From: Bacillota bacterium
Lineage (GTDB): Bacteria; Bacillota; Clostridia; Acetivibrionales; Acetivibrionaceae
DNA length: 46,937 bases
Assembly (NCBI GenBank): GCA_023421115.1
Contig: JAEZUI010000053.1
Span: 1 to 46,937 of the forward strand
Direction of reading: 5' to 3'
The translations under genes and the position numbers were made by a program. The first letter of the stretch is position 1. Each line of letters begins with the position of its first letter. The notes beneath the pieces were generated by a model. The model was not told the origin of the DNA and did not search any database. It saw only the letters and a program-made list of their open reading frames with translations. Positions 24,455 to 31,465 of this stretch are shown here, in pieces.

Positions 24455-25372
24455 ATGAATACCGCATCACTTTTTAAAAGCCAAAGAGGAACAACTTTTG
24501 TTTTCTTCGCACTCATACTTACTGTTATTGTAGCCTTTGCAGCTCTTTCAGTGGACATTGGAGTTATTGCCTATGAAAAAGCCAAGTTAGCCAACACGGT
24601 AGACTCTGCTGCCCTTGCGGGCGCACAAGAATTGGTAACTAATGCTTCGAACACAAGAAATATAACCAATAATTACATTTCAAAAAACAACAGTGGTCTT
24701 AAAAGCACAACTATTACAATTAATGAAAGTGCTCGCTCTGTTGAAGTAAAAAGCATTAAAACAGTAAAAAACTATTTTGCAAATGTGTTTGGAAACGCTT
24801 CACAAGATGTAATTGCAACTGCTCAAGCAAAAGTTGAGAACATATCAGCATTAAGCGGTTGCAGACCAATCGCCGTAGTCAAACAAACTTTTATCTACGG
24901 AAACATATATGTTCTAAAAGAAGGTGCCTCAGACGGTTACAGTGGTAATTACGCCGCAATATCTCTTGGAGGTAGTGGTGCCTCAATTTATGAAGACAAC
25001 CTTTTAAACGGTTACAGCGGTACAATAAGAGTAGGAGATTACATTCCAACTGAAACAGGTGTGATCGCAAAAAAGACTTCCAACTCTATTGAAACTTTAA
25101 TTTCAAGATGTAACCATACACCTCGCTGCACTCATACCTACTATAACAAGAAATGCTCAAGGATTATATTTATTCCTGTGGTGGATACACTGTATGTCAA
25201 CGGCAAAAAACATGTTAAAGTGCTGGGATTTGCAACTTTCTTCCTTGAAGGAGCAGTAAATTCAGGGGGACATACAGACATCATCGGAAGATTTATAACC
25301 TACCATGCAGACGGGGAAACTTCCACGGAAATAAACGACTATGGTACCTATGGAATAAAGCTTGTTAAATAG
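24455..25372 (+). CDS. TadG-like pilus-assembly/secreted protein
   Basis: The N-terminus FKSQRGTTFVFFALILTVIVAFAALSVDIG is the TadE/TadG signature: a conserved G before a hydrophobic helix, then D in VDIG. It is followed by EKAKLANTVDSAALAGAQEL, typical of TadG-like proteins. The rest is an extracytoplasmic domain with four cysteines around residues 220-235 (RCNHTPRCTHTYYNKKC) that could form disulphides or bind metal. AGGAGG precedes the ATG. No other tad/flp genes are in the window, so this is an orphan. A 205-bp inverted repeat follows it. Confidence 0.82.
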   Translation: MNTASLFKSQRGTTFVFFALILTVIVAFAALSVDIGVIAYEKAKLANTVDSAALAGAQELVTNASNTRNITNNYISKNNSGLKSTTITINESARSVEVKSIKTVKNYFANVFGNASQDVIATAQAKVENISALSGCRPIAVVKQTFIYGNIYVLKEGASDGYSGNYAAISLGGSGASIYEDNLLNGYSGTIRVGDYIPTETGVIAKKTSNSIETLISRCNHTPRCTHTYYNKKCSRIIFIPVVDTLYVNGKKHVKVLGFATFFLEGAVNSGGHTDIIGRFITYHADGETSTEINDYGTYGIKLVK

Positions 25373-25511
25373 ATGTTTTAGAGTTATTTAAGGTGGTTAC
25401 AAAAAGCAATTGGTCAATAAAATTGCTTCGCTCATTACTTAATACTCTTGAGTTGTTGGTCTAAATTAGGGGTACGGTTATTTGGGAACCTGTATGAAGG
25501 GGAGTGCCTAT

Positions 25512-25716
25512 TGTTTTACTGTCAAACGACTCCATTACATGACCTTCGCATAGAATCTGTAAGCCCAAAGCTTGATAATTTTCGCCGCGTCTATGGGACA
25601 TCCTGTCCCGAGACGCTAAAAATGCCATCCGTGGCATTTTTGCTTCAAATTATCAAGCTTTCGGCAACAGATTCTAATGCTCAGGTCAAGTAATTGCGTC
25701 ATTTGACAGTAAAACA
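25512..25716. repeat. 205-bp inverted-repeat element with three-way-junction fold
   Basis: The outer ends TGTTTTACTGTCAAA (25512-25526) and TTTGACAGTAAAACA (25702-25716) are perfect inverted repeats. The pairing continues inward for about 75 bp per arm (GAC, ATTAC, TGACCT, GCAT, GAATCTGT, AAAGCTTGATAATTT) with small symmetrical mismatches. The apex holds two further perfect hairpins: GCGTCT..GGGACA/TGTCCC..AGACGC (25587-25616) and AAAAATGCCA/TGGCATTTTT (25618-25641). No open frame of interest. It could be a miniature transposable element or a structured RNA. Confidence 0.85.
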
Positions 25717-25810
25717 AGTTTTCACTTTAATTAGGTCTGTTATTAGCTGTTTTATTGCTATAACTTTTTAATATAGATTTTTACATAGTATACGTTTTTT
25801 GCAAATTCCC

Positions 25811-25873
25811 AAACTCAAAATAATGCCCATAATGGAAGCTTTATTCTTTCATTGTGGGCATTATTTTGAGTTT
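25811..25873 (-). terminator. Very long terminator hairpin of the deacetylase gene
   Basis: Arms 25811-25834 and 25850-25873 pair at 23 of 24 positions (core AAAATAATGCCCA / TGGGCATTATTTT) around a 15-base loop, 10 bp after the deacetylase stop. It is longer than a normal intrinsic terminator and could work in both directions. Confidence 0.82.
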
Positions 25874-25882
25874 TCATGGTTT

Positions 25883-27343
25883 TTAGAAATCGCCTAAAGT
25901 ATATGAATCATACCACTGACTTATTGTCATGACTTCTACAGTTCCAATAGCATTTTTTTTATAAATAAAGTTAACTAATTCCTCAAAATATTCCAAAGAC
26001 ACATCAAACCCCAGAGTTGGAGTCTCAACGACCTTATGTACAGTTATAATCAACGTTGAGCCTGTATTAATGGACTTTTCTATTTCAGCCTTAACAAAAT
26101 CTATCGGTATGTCTTTTCCTATTTTAATTGACTTTAGATTATAAATATCTTCAACCGGTATGGACTGAATACCATAATCATCTCCTTTAGCAGTTTTTGC
26201 TCCAATGGATTTAGCAATTTCTACAATTTCACTATCATAGAAACCTGTAGGATAACTTATATGATTTGCCCCTCTAGTCCATCCATTTTGAATCAACCAG
26301 TTTTGACAATTTAAATACTCGCTTGTCTTTGTTTGAGTTGTGTAGCCTTCTGTTGAACCAGGATGTGTATCTGTATGGTTTCCGATGTCCCACCCATTAT
26401 TATAAAGGAAATCCAATTTACTTATATCAAGGAAACTTGAACTTCCCAACTCAGCTCTACTCTTTATTGCCATTACATTAGCTTTGAGCCCCTTAGAATC
26501 CAATATAGGATACGCATTGGTGAAGATTTCGGAATATCCATCCTCAAATGTAAACATCAATTTAGGAATACCTTTAACGTTATAAGCTATTCTATCCACA
26601 TTTACAACAACTCTTTCGCTGCCGGTAGTATAAAAAGTCAACCTCATACACTTTACTTTACTCCAATCGTTCTTACTGATCGAAGATTCAAAGCTACTTC
26701 TTGACCTTCTTATCTTATTCCATCCGTTTGTCAATTCATAACTGCCTATGAAATTGGAAAAGTACTTGGTGTAATTTTCATCATTAAAGAAAGCTATTCC
26801 TACGGAAGAAATCTTTGATACATCCTGTATATATATATTAATCTCAAAATTCTTCATATTATCATCTTCAAAAAGGTCTCTGATATTCTTTTCCACAGAA
26901 AAATATCCCGTTGAAGCACTTCTAGAAATAACCTTTAATGATTCTGATCCCGATAGATAATTATCATTATCAATTAGCAAATACGCATTAGAATCCTTTG
27001 TCCAATTGGCTAAGTTATCACCTTCATCAATTGTTATACCTTCTGATAACAATAGCTTAGGCACTATTTTCGTAGTTAATGGAGTAGGATTAATTGTTGG
27101 TGCTGGTGTTGGGCTAACTAGAAATGTCGGATTTTCCTTAATAATCGGTGTCTGTACATGTCCTGGATTTGCATTTCCTAAATCATTTTTTTCTACGTTT
27201 TCATTTCCAAATTGGTTGTTTTGCATTATAGCAAGTGCGTTATACTCTATATTGTTACCAATATCTTCATAACCGGGAACCTGCTTGACTAAAACACTGA
27301 AACTAATTAGCAATAAAATTGCCGTCTTTCTAAAATCCATCAT
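25883..27343 (-). CDS. Secreted polysaccharide deacetylase (CE4/NodB) with N-terminal beta-sandwich
   Basis: CE4 enzymes remove acetyl groups from chitin, xylan or peptidoglycan. A signal peptide (about 1-24) is followed by a low-complexity linker with TPAPTINPTPLT (about 79-90), a beta-sandwich carbohydrate-binding-like domain (about 98-258), and the NodB domain (about 260-486). NodB motifs are FTFEDG (264-269), NHTDTH (322-327) and SYPTGFYD. The usual TFDDG reads TFEDG, replacing the catalytic-base Asp by Glu while the metal ligands D and H/H remain. Activity is therefore uncertain. The Thr/Pro linker resembles those of extracellular proteins of cellulolytic Clostridia. It is monocistronic with a very strong terminator. 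Confidence 0.87.
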   Translation of the reverse strand: MMDFRKTAILLLISFSVLVKQVPGYEDIGNNIEYNALAIMQNNQFGNENVEKNDLGNANPGHVQTPIIKENPTFLVSPTPAPTINPTPLTTKIVPKLLLSEGITIDEGDNLANWTKDSNAYLLIDNDNYLSGSESLKVISRSASTGYFSVEKNIRDLFEDDNMKNFEINIYIQDVSKISSVGIAFFNDENYTKYFSNFIGSYELTNGWNKIRRSRSSFESSISKNDWSKVKCMRLTFYTTGSERVVVNVDRIAYNVKGIPKLMFTFEDGYSEIFTNAYPILDSKGLKANVMAIKSRAELGSSSFLDISKLDFLYNNGWDIGNHTDTHPGSTEGYTTQTKTSEYLNCQNWLIQNGWTRGANHISYPTGFYDSEIVEIAKSIGAKTAKGDDYGIQSIPVEDIYNLKSIKIGKDIPIDFVKAEIEKSINTGSTLIITVHKVVETPTLGFDVSLEYFEELVNFIYKKNAIGTVEVMTISQWYDSYTLGDF

Positions 27344-27383
27344 TTACATCTCACTTTCAAAAAACACTTTACAAATTATAACT

Positions 27384-27544
27384 TTAGGTAATTTCAAAAA
27401 AACAACTAGTCAATCGCCATTTTTAAAATATATGATTTACATTTTTTGCACAGCAAATAATGTTCTTATGTTTGGAAGCTTTTAGCTTCCGTGATGGGCT
27501 TTAGACTAAATATACTGTATAGGTTATTTTTTGAAATGCCTTAT
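27384..27544. repeat. ATTTCAAAAAAT repeat family, copy 3 (long form)
   Basis: The left end is TTAGGTAATTTCAAAAAAAC and the right end is GGTTATTTTTTGAAATGCCT then TAT. Inside lies GGAAGCTTTTAGCTTCC (27474-27490) followed by GTGATGGGCTTTAGAC, matching copy 2 in reverse. At 161 bp it is the longest copy. Confidence 0.75.
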
Positions 27545-27977
27545 ATTGTTACATAATTTATAATATCAAAAAACAATAATTTTGTCTCGCCTTTTAAACT
27601 TTTATTGATAAAAAAGATTTTTTGCATGCAAACTTTTACGATAAAAGCTTACTTCGATAATAGATAAATAATGTTATGTAAAACTATTTTTTGTGTGCAC
27701 ACGCGTTTATTTCCTATTTAGGTCTAAAGTCCTATATGAATTTAGATATAAGTTTGTATAAAATGTTAGTAGAGGATTAGTTAGAATATGTTCTGTAAAT
27801 AATATGCTATTGTCTTTATCATAATTATAGTATTTCTACTTATTAGTCTATTCCATCGCATTAATATTCTAATACAATTTATAGATATATATAATAGAGA
27901 AAATTCCAATAGCTTACAGACAAAAAATAGCTTTAGGAATTATATAAATGATTTATCTTATTTAGGGAGGATTAGGT
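27545..27977. other. AT-rich upstream region of the CAP-domain gene
   Basis: No gene is seen. ATAGCTT occurs as a short direct repeat near 27908 and 27926, and GGGAGGA precedes the CAP gene. No promoter stands out. Confidence 0.4.
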
Positions 27978-28823
27978 ATGGATTTTTTTAAGTTTAAAAA
28001 ACTATCGGCAAAATTTCAAACCGGTTTGATTACGGCCGTCTTAGTTACATCAATCTCTGTAACGGGATATGCTTGTGAAAAAGATAGCGTTTCACATTCC
28101 CAAAAACAAAATACTTACACTTTTACCAGCAAAGGTTTTGATCATTTTTTTTCCTTTGGCAAAACGTTTTTGGAAAGGTTTAATTCCAAAAACTACAATT
28201 GGCCTACGTATAATGAATGGTACAAAGATTACAAATCTACACCCTCTTTTACACCTAAAATAACTATAAAACCGTCTCCTACCAAAATAAATACACCAAA
28301 ACCATCTTCCTCTGCAACTAATACAACCAAACCGTCTCCTACTAAAATCAACTCACAAAAACCTTCCCCCACCGCAGCTAATACACCAAAACCTTCTCCT
28401 ACCTCAATTCCATCGATAGTGACGGGTAGCATAGCTCCAGATGAAAAAGCACTTTTGGATTTAGTCAATGAAGCTAGGGTTGACGCAAACCTAAAACCTC
28501 TTGAGTATGATAATGATCTTGCATATGTAGCTATGATGAAAGCTAAGGATATGGTAGATAATAAATACTTTAGCCATACATCACCTACCTACGGTTCTCC
28601 TTTTGATATGATGAAGAGTTTCGGTATCAAGTATGGGTATGCTGGCGAAAACATCGCTGCCGGATATTCAAATGTACAGGATGTATTTAATGGCTGGATG
28701 AACTCTTCAGGACATAAAGCTAACATATTAAATAAGAATTTTACACATTGTGGATTCGGTATTGTTAGTGGAGGAACTTACGGCGGTAAGAGCTGGGTTC
28801 AGATGTTCATTAGTAAACCTTAA
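27978..28823 (+). CDS. Secreted CAP-domain (SCP/PR1-like) protein with Pro/Thr linker
   Basis: CAP-domain proteins of this type are common on spores and surfaces of Clostridia and Bacilli (YkwD-like); their activity is mostly unknown. There is a hydrophobic N-terminal segment (FQTGLITAVLVTSISVTGYAC, about 13-33). A linker follows with five or so PSPT/TPKP-type repeats (about 90-143), then the CAP domain (about 152-281) with LLDLVNEARVDANLKPLEYD, YFSHTSPTYGSPFDMM, AGENIAAGY and GWMNSSGHKANILN. All CAP signature residues are present. The linker coding region is itself a short-period repeat. A CATTTCAAAAAAT-type repeat follows five bases after the stop. Confidence 0.9.
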   Translation: MDFFKFKKLSAKFQTGLITAVLVTSISVTGYACEKDSVSHSQKQNTYTFTSKGFDHFFSFGKTFLERFNSKNYNWPTYNEWYKDYKSTPSFTPKITIKPSPTKINTPKPSSSATNTTKPSPTKINSQKPSPTAANTPKPSPTSIPSIVTGSIAPDEKALLDLVNEARVDANLKPLEYDNDLAYVAMMKAKDMVDNKYFSHTSPTYGSPFDMMKSFGIKYGYAGENIAAGYSNVQDVFNGWMNSSGHKANILNKNFTHCGFGIVSGGTYGGKSWVQMFISKP

Positions 28824-28827
28824 ATTA

Positions 28828-28881
28828 TTAGGTGATTCCAAAACTAAATGTTGTATAGGTTATTTTTTGAAATGGCCTTAT
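28828..28881. repeat. ATTTCAAAAAAT repeat family, copy 4 (short form)
   Basis: The left end is TTAGGTGATTCCAAAACTAA and the right end is GTATAGGTTATTTTTTGAAA then TGGCCTTAT. At 54 bp the middle is deleted, which shows that only the ends are conserved. Confidence 0.75.
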
Positions 28882-28959
28882 CAATAAATAAGCATTTAAC
28901 TTTTCTACTCTCCGTTTTTTACTATGCTATTTTAATAGCATACATAAAATCTGGGTAGA

Positions 28960-29060
28960 TTTAGCCCCACTTGTTTATGCCTCTTTAACTCCATCTAAAG
29001 AGGCAAAATAAAAGCGATGGGAAATCGAACTCCTTAGTTGCTGTCTCTTTTTATGATAAT
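28960..29060. repeat. Dispersed hairpin repeat (CTCTTTC family), copies C1 and C2
   Basis: C1 has GCCTCTTTA (28979-28987) pairing with TAAAGAGGC (28996-29004), with left flank TTTAGCCCCACTTGTTTAT as in copy B. C2 (29019-29060) reads GGGAAATCGAACTCCTTAGT followed by TGCTGTCTCTTTTT and aligns with copy A (GGGACATCGAGTCCCTTCGT, TTTTGCCTCTTTC). The two units lie head to tail. Confidence 0.6.
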
Positions 29061-29129
29061 CATAGCAAACTTTGGTTCATCGTGCCCCTTCGCTGTTATC
29101 TTTTATATCATTTGAAAGAATTACAATAA

Positions 29130-29162
29130 AAGTATGAGATTACAAAGCTCATGCTTTTTTTT
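29130..29162 (+). terminator. Rightward terminator after the CAP-domain gene
   Basis: AAGTATGAG pairs with CTCATGCTT (one G-U pair) around a nine-base loop, followed by eight T. It may end any transcript reading out of the CAP gene and the repeats. Confidence 0.65.
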
Positions 29163-29177
29163 GCAGTAAATTCAATA

Positions 29178-29198
29178 TAAGGCCATTTCAAAAAAATA
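29178..29198. repeat. ATTTCAAAAAAT repeat family, solitary end
   Basis: The sequence AAGGCCATTTCAAAAAAATA is the conserved right end of the repeat family with no partner end nearby. It forms the T-run side of the adjacent leftward terminator. Confidence 0.55.
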
Positions 29199-29232
29199 CA
29201 AAATAGAGGGTGCTAAGATGCCCCCTCTATTT
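29199..29232 (-). terminator. Terminator of the GGGtGRT operon
   Basis: AAATAGAGGG and CCCTCTATTT are perfect arms around a 12-base loop. The leftward T-rich tail is supplied by the solitary repeat end. It starts 24 bp after the GGGtGRT stop codon. Confidence 0.85.
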
Positions 29233-29255
29233 ATTAAAATATGCCCTGTTTAGTT

Positions 29256-30257
29256 TTAAGACTTAGATGCTTCTTCAATCGCAACAGCTACAGCAACAGT
29301 TGCTCCAACCATAGGATTGTTACCCATACCTATTAAGCCCATCATTTCAACGTGAGCAGGAACTGAAGATGATCCTGCAAACTGAGCATCTCCATGCATT
29401 CTTCCCATTGAGTCTGTTAAACCGTAAGATGCAGGTCCTGCAGCCATGTTATCCGGATGAAGTGTTCTACCTGTTCCACCACCTGATGCAACAGAGAAAT
29501 ATTTCTTACCATTTTCACCGGCCCATTTCTTATATGTTCCTGCAACTAAGTGCTGGAATCTTGTTGGATTGGTTGAATTTCCTGTGATAGAAACGTCAAC
29601 ACTTTCCATAGCCATTATAGCAACACCTTCATTTACATCGTCAGCGCCGTAAGTTTTAACTTTTGCTCTGTCACCTTTTGAGAAAGACTTCTCTTCAACA
29701 ACTTTCAATTCTCCGGAATAATAATCGTACTCAGTCTTAACATATGTAAAACCGTTTATTCTGGAAATTATGTAAGCTGCATCCTTACCAAGACCATTTA
29801 AGATAACCTTTAATGGCTCTTTTCTTACTTTATTTGCGGTCTTTGCTATGCCTATTGCACCTTCAGCTGCTGCAAAGGACTCATGACCTGCAAGGAAGCA
29901 GAAACATTTTGTCTCTTCTCTTAAAAGCATTGCACCAAGATTACCATGGCCTATACCAACTTTTCTGCTATCTGCAACAGATCCGGGAATACAGAAAGCC
30001 TGTAAACCTATTCCTATTGTCTCTGCTGCATCGGCAGCATTCTTAATACCCTTCTTTATTGCTATCGCACAACCTAAAGTATATGCCCATACAGCATTTT
30101 CAAACGCTATAGGCTGAACATCCTTAACTATTTTATCAACATCTATACCTTTTGATAAGCATAATTCCTTAGCTTCTTCTAAGCTATTGAAACCATATTC
30201 GGCAAGACATTTGTTAATCACATCTATTCTTCTTTCATAACCTTCAAATCTAATCAC
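29256..30257 (-). CDS. GGGtGRT protein (function unknown)
   Basis: It is named in databases after its strictly conserved GGGtGRT motif, here GGGTGRT at 259-265, in the stretch FSVASGGGTGRTLHPDN. It is 333 residues, soluble, with Gly-rich loops (GIGHGNLGAM at 101-110, VILNGLGKDAAY), and conserved cysteines C17, C33, C63, C89, C118 and C120. The protein is known mainly from anaerobic Clostridia and is usually next to a NifU-like gene, as here (28 bp gap). No enzymatic activity is established to my knowledge. A Gly-rich nucleotide or cofactor-binding role is a guess. Start codon GTG with AGAGGTGAG upstream. Confidence 0.9.
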   Translation of the reverse strand: MIRFEGYERRIDVINKCLAEYGFNSLEEAKELCLSKGIDVDKIVKDVQPIAFENAVWAYTLGCAIAIKKGIKNAADAAETIGIGLQAFCIPGSVADSRKVGIGHGNLGAMLLREETKCFCFLAGHESFAAAEGAIGIAKTANKVRKEPLKVILNGLGKDAAYIISRINGFTYVKTEYDYYSGELKVVEEKSFSKGDRAKVKTYGADDVNEGVAIMAMESVDVSITGNSTNPTRFQHLVAGTYKKWAGENGKKYFSVASGGGTGRTLHPDNMAAGPASYGLTDSMGRMHGDAQFAGSSSVPAHVEMMGLIGMGNNPMVGATVAVAVAIEEASKS

Positions 30258-30285
30258 GTATACTCACCTCTCTTCACATTTAATA

Positions 30286-30978
30286 TTATTCATGTCTTGG
30301 ATCAATTACTTTAACTGCTTCGGAAAATCTTCCGTAAGTGCCAACATTCTTTTCATAAGCTTCTTTAGGGTCAACACCCTTTCTGATAGCTTCCATCATC
30401 TTTCCAAGATGCACAAATTTATATCCAATCACTTCATTTTCTTCGTCAAGCCCAATACCAACAACATAACCTTCAGCCATTTCAAGGTATCTTACACCTT
30501 TAGCCTTTGTTCCATACATTGTTCCAACTTGGGAACGAAGTCCTTTACCAAGATCCTCAAGACCTGCACCAATCGGAAGTCCACCCTCTGAAAATGCAGT
30601 TTGGGTTCTCCCATATACAAGCTGCTTGAATATTTCTCTCATTGCCACGTTGATTGCGTCACAAACAAGGTCGGTATTCAACGCTTCAAGAATTGTCTTG
30701 CCACCGAGAATTTCAGCTGCCATAGCTGCTGAATGGGTCATACCGGAACATCCCAAAGTTTCAACGAGAGCTTCCTCAATAATACCATCCTTAACATTCA
30801 AGGTTAGCTTACAGCAACCTTGCTGTGGAGCACACCATCCAATACCGTGTGATAACCCTGATATATCGGTTATCTGTGTTGCTTTGACCCATTTTCCCTC
30901 TTCAGGAATTGGAGCCGGTCCATGATTTGGTCCTTTTTTTACACAAATCATACCTTCTACTTCATGTGAATAATTCAT
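30286..30978 (-). CDS. NifU/IscU-like iron-sulphur cluster scaffold protein
   Basis: This relative of U-type scaffolds is 230 residues long, against about 130 for IscU. Candidate cluster ligands are C49 (GWCAP), C55-C56 (GCC), C77 (TLGCSGMTHS) and C106. The IscU-like core (about residues 50-120) is followed by a second domain (LPIGAGLEDLGKGLRSQVGT, then a beta-rich part with GYVVGIGLDEENEVIGYKF) not found in IscU. It starts with ATG after AAGGGGG and is the first gene of a two-gene operon with the GGGtGRT protein. No IscS or SufBCD genes are in the window. A dedicated cluster-delivery role for its neighbour is inferred. Confidence 0.87.
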   Translation of the reverse strand: MNYSHEVEGMICVKKGPNHGPAPIPEEGKWVKATQITDISGLSHGIGWCAPQQGCCKLTLNVKDGIIEEALVETLGCSGMTHSAAMAAEILGGKTILEALNTDLVCDAINVAMREIFKQLVYGRTQTAFSEGGLPIGAGLEDLGKGLRSQVGTMYGTKAKGVRYLEMAEGYVVGIGLDEENEVIGYKFVHLGKMMEAIRKGVDPKEAYEKNVGTYGRFSEAVKVIDPRHE

Positions 30979-31214
30979 GAATTTAAATCCCCCTTCACAA
31001 ATATAGTTTACTTAAATATTCCTTAGTTCCTCTAAGTAGATTATTTTCAATCCACCCGAGCCTAAGGATATAGGTAGCGCAATTTAACATCACATTAAAT
31101 TATAAATCAGTACTGTTAGAAAAGCACTAACTGTATTTTTACCCAATATTGGGCTAACGCAAAGGTTTAAAACCTATACGCTAAAATCATAAAAAAGTTT
31201 CAGACAACATTATA
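30979..31214 (-). promoter_or_regulatory. Promoter and long structured leader of the NifU-like/GGGtGRT operon
   Basis: Leftward, TATAAT (31209-31214) with an upstream TCGACA gives a transcript start near 31202, leaving a leader of about 225 nt. The leader contains successive hairpins: AGGTTTTAAACCT, CCCAATATTGGG, GTTAG..CTAAC, and a TCCTTAGG..CCTAAGGA-like region near the end. I do not recognise a known riboswitch class. The rest of the gap (31215-31364) shows no gene. Confidence 0.5.
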
Positions 31215-31364
31215 CCATAATTCTTAATATGTCGAGATAAAAAATAATTTTTTTTGTTAAATTTTTTACAAAGTTCTTACGACTGGCCTGTAAGCACTAC
31301 CACTTTTTGAAAGCAAAAATATGGTAAGCATTAACTTTTTCTCCTTTTGTACCCTCATACAGTC

Positions 31365-31465
31365 TTAGGTAATTCCAAAAAACAACTGATTAATTGCCAT
31401 TTCAAAAAATTTGATATGCTTTGTTACCTAAATGTTGTATAGGTTATTTTTTGAAATGGTCTTAT
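31365..31465. repeat. ATTTCAAAAAAT repeat family, copy 5
   Basis: The left end is TTAGGTAATTCCAAAAAACA and the middle is TTGCCATTTCAAAAAATTTG. The right end is GTATAGGTTATTTTTTGAAA then TGGTCTTAT. Its right end touches the stop codon of the GYF-like gene, so it forms that gene's 3' untranslated region. Confidence 0.75.

Larger units (their letters stand above)
25373..25882. other. 510-bp convergent intergenic region
   Basis: It contains, in order: a hairpin AAGCAATT..AATTGCTT (about 25404-25430) that may end the TadG-like transcript, the 205-bp inverted-repeat element (25512-25716) and the deacetylase terminator (25811-25873). Open frames across it follow the inverted repeat and are not credible genes. 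Confidence 0.7.

Noticed and set aside
25448..25693. 81-codon open frame across the 205-bp inverted repeat
   Set aside because: The reading frame is a by-product of the hairpin arms; there is no ribosome binding site and the composition is not protein-like.
27978..28080. Lipoprotein signal in the CAP-domain protein
   Set aside because: The cysteine after VTGYA lacks a proper lipobox (no Leu/Val/Ile at -3), so ordinary secretion or anchoring is at least as likely.
28261..28420. Repeat array in the CAP gene considered as CRISPR-like
   Set aside because: It is the codon-level repetition of the Pro/Thr linker in frame with the protein, without spacers.
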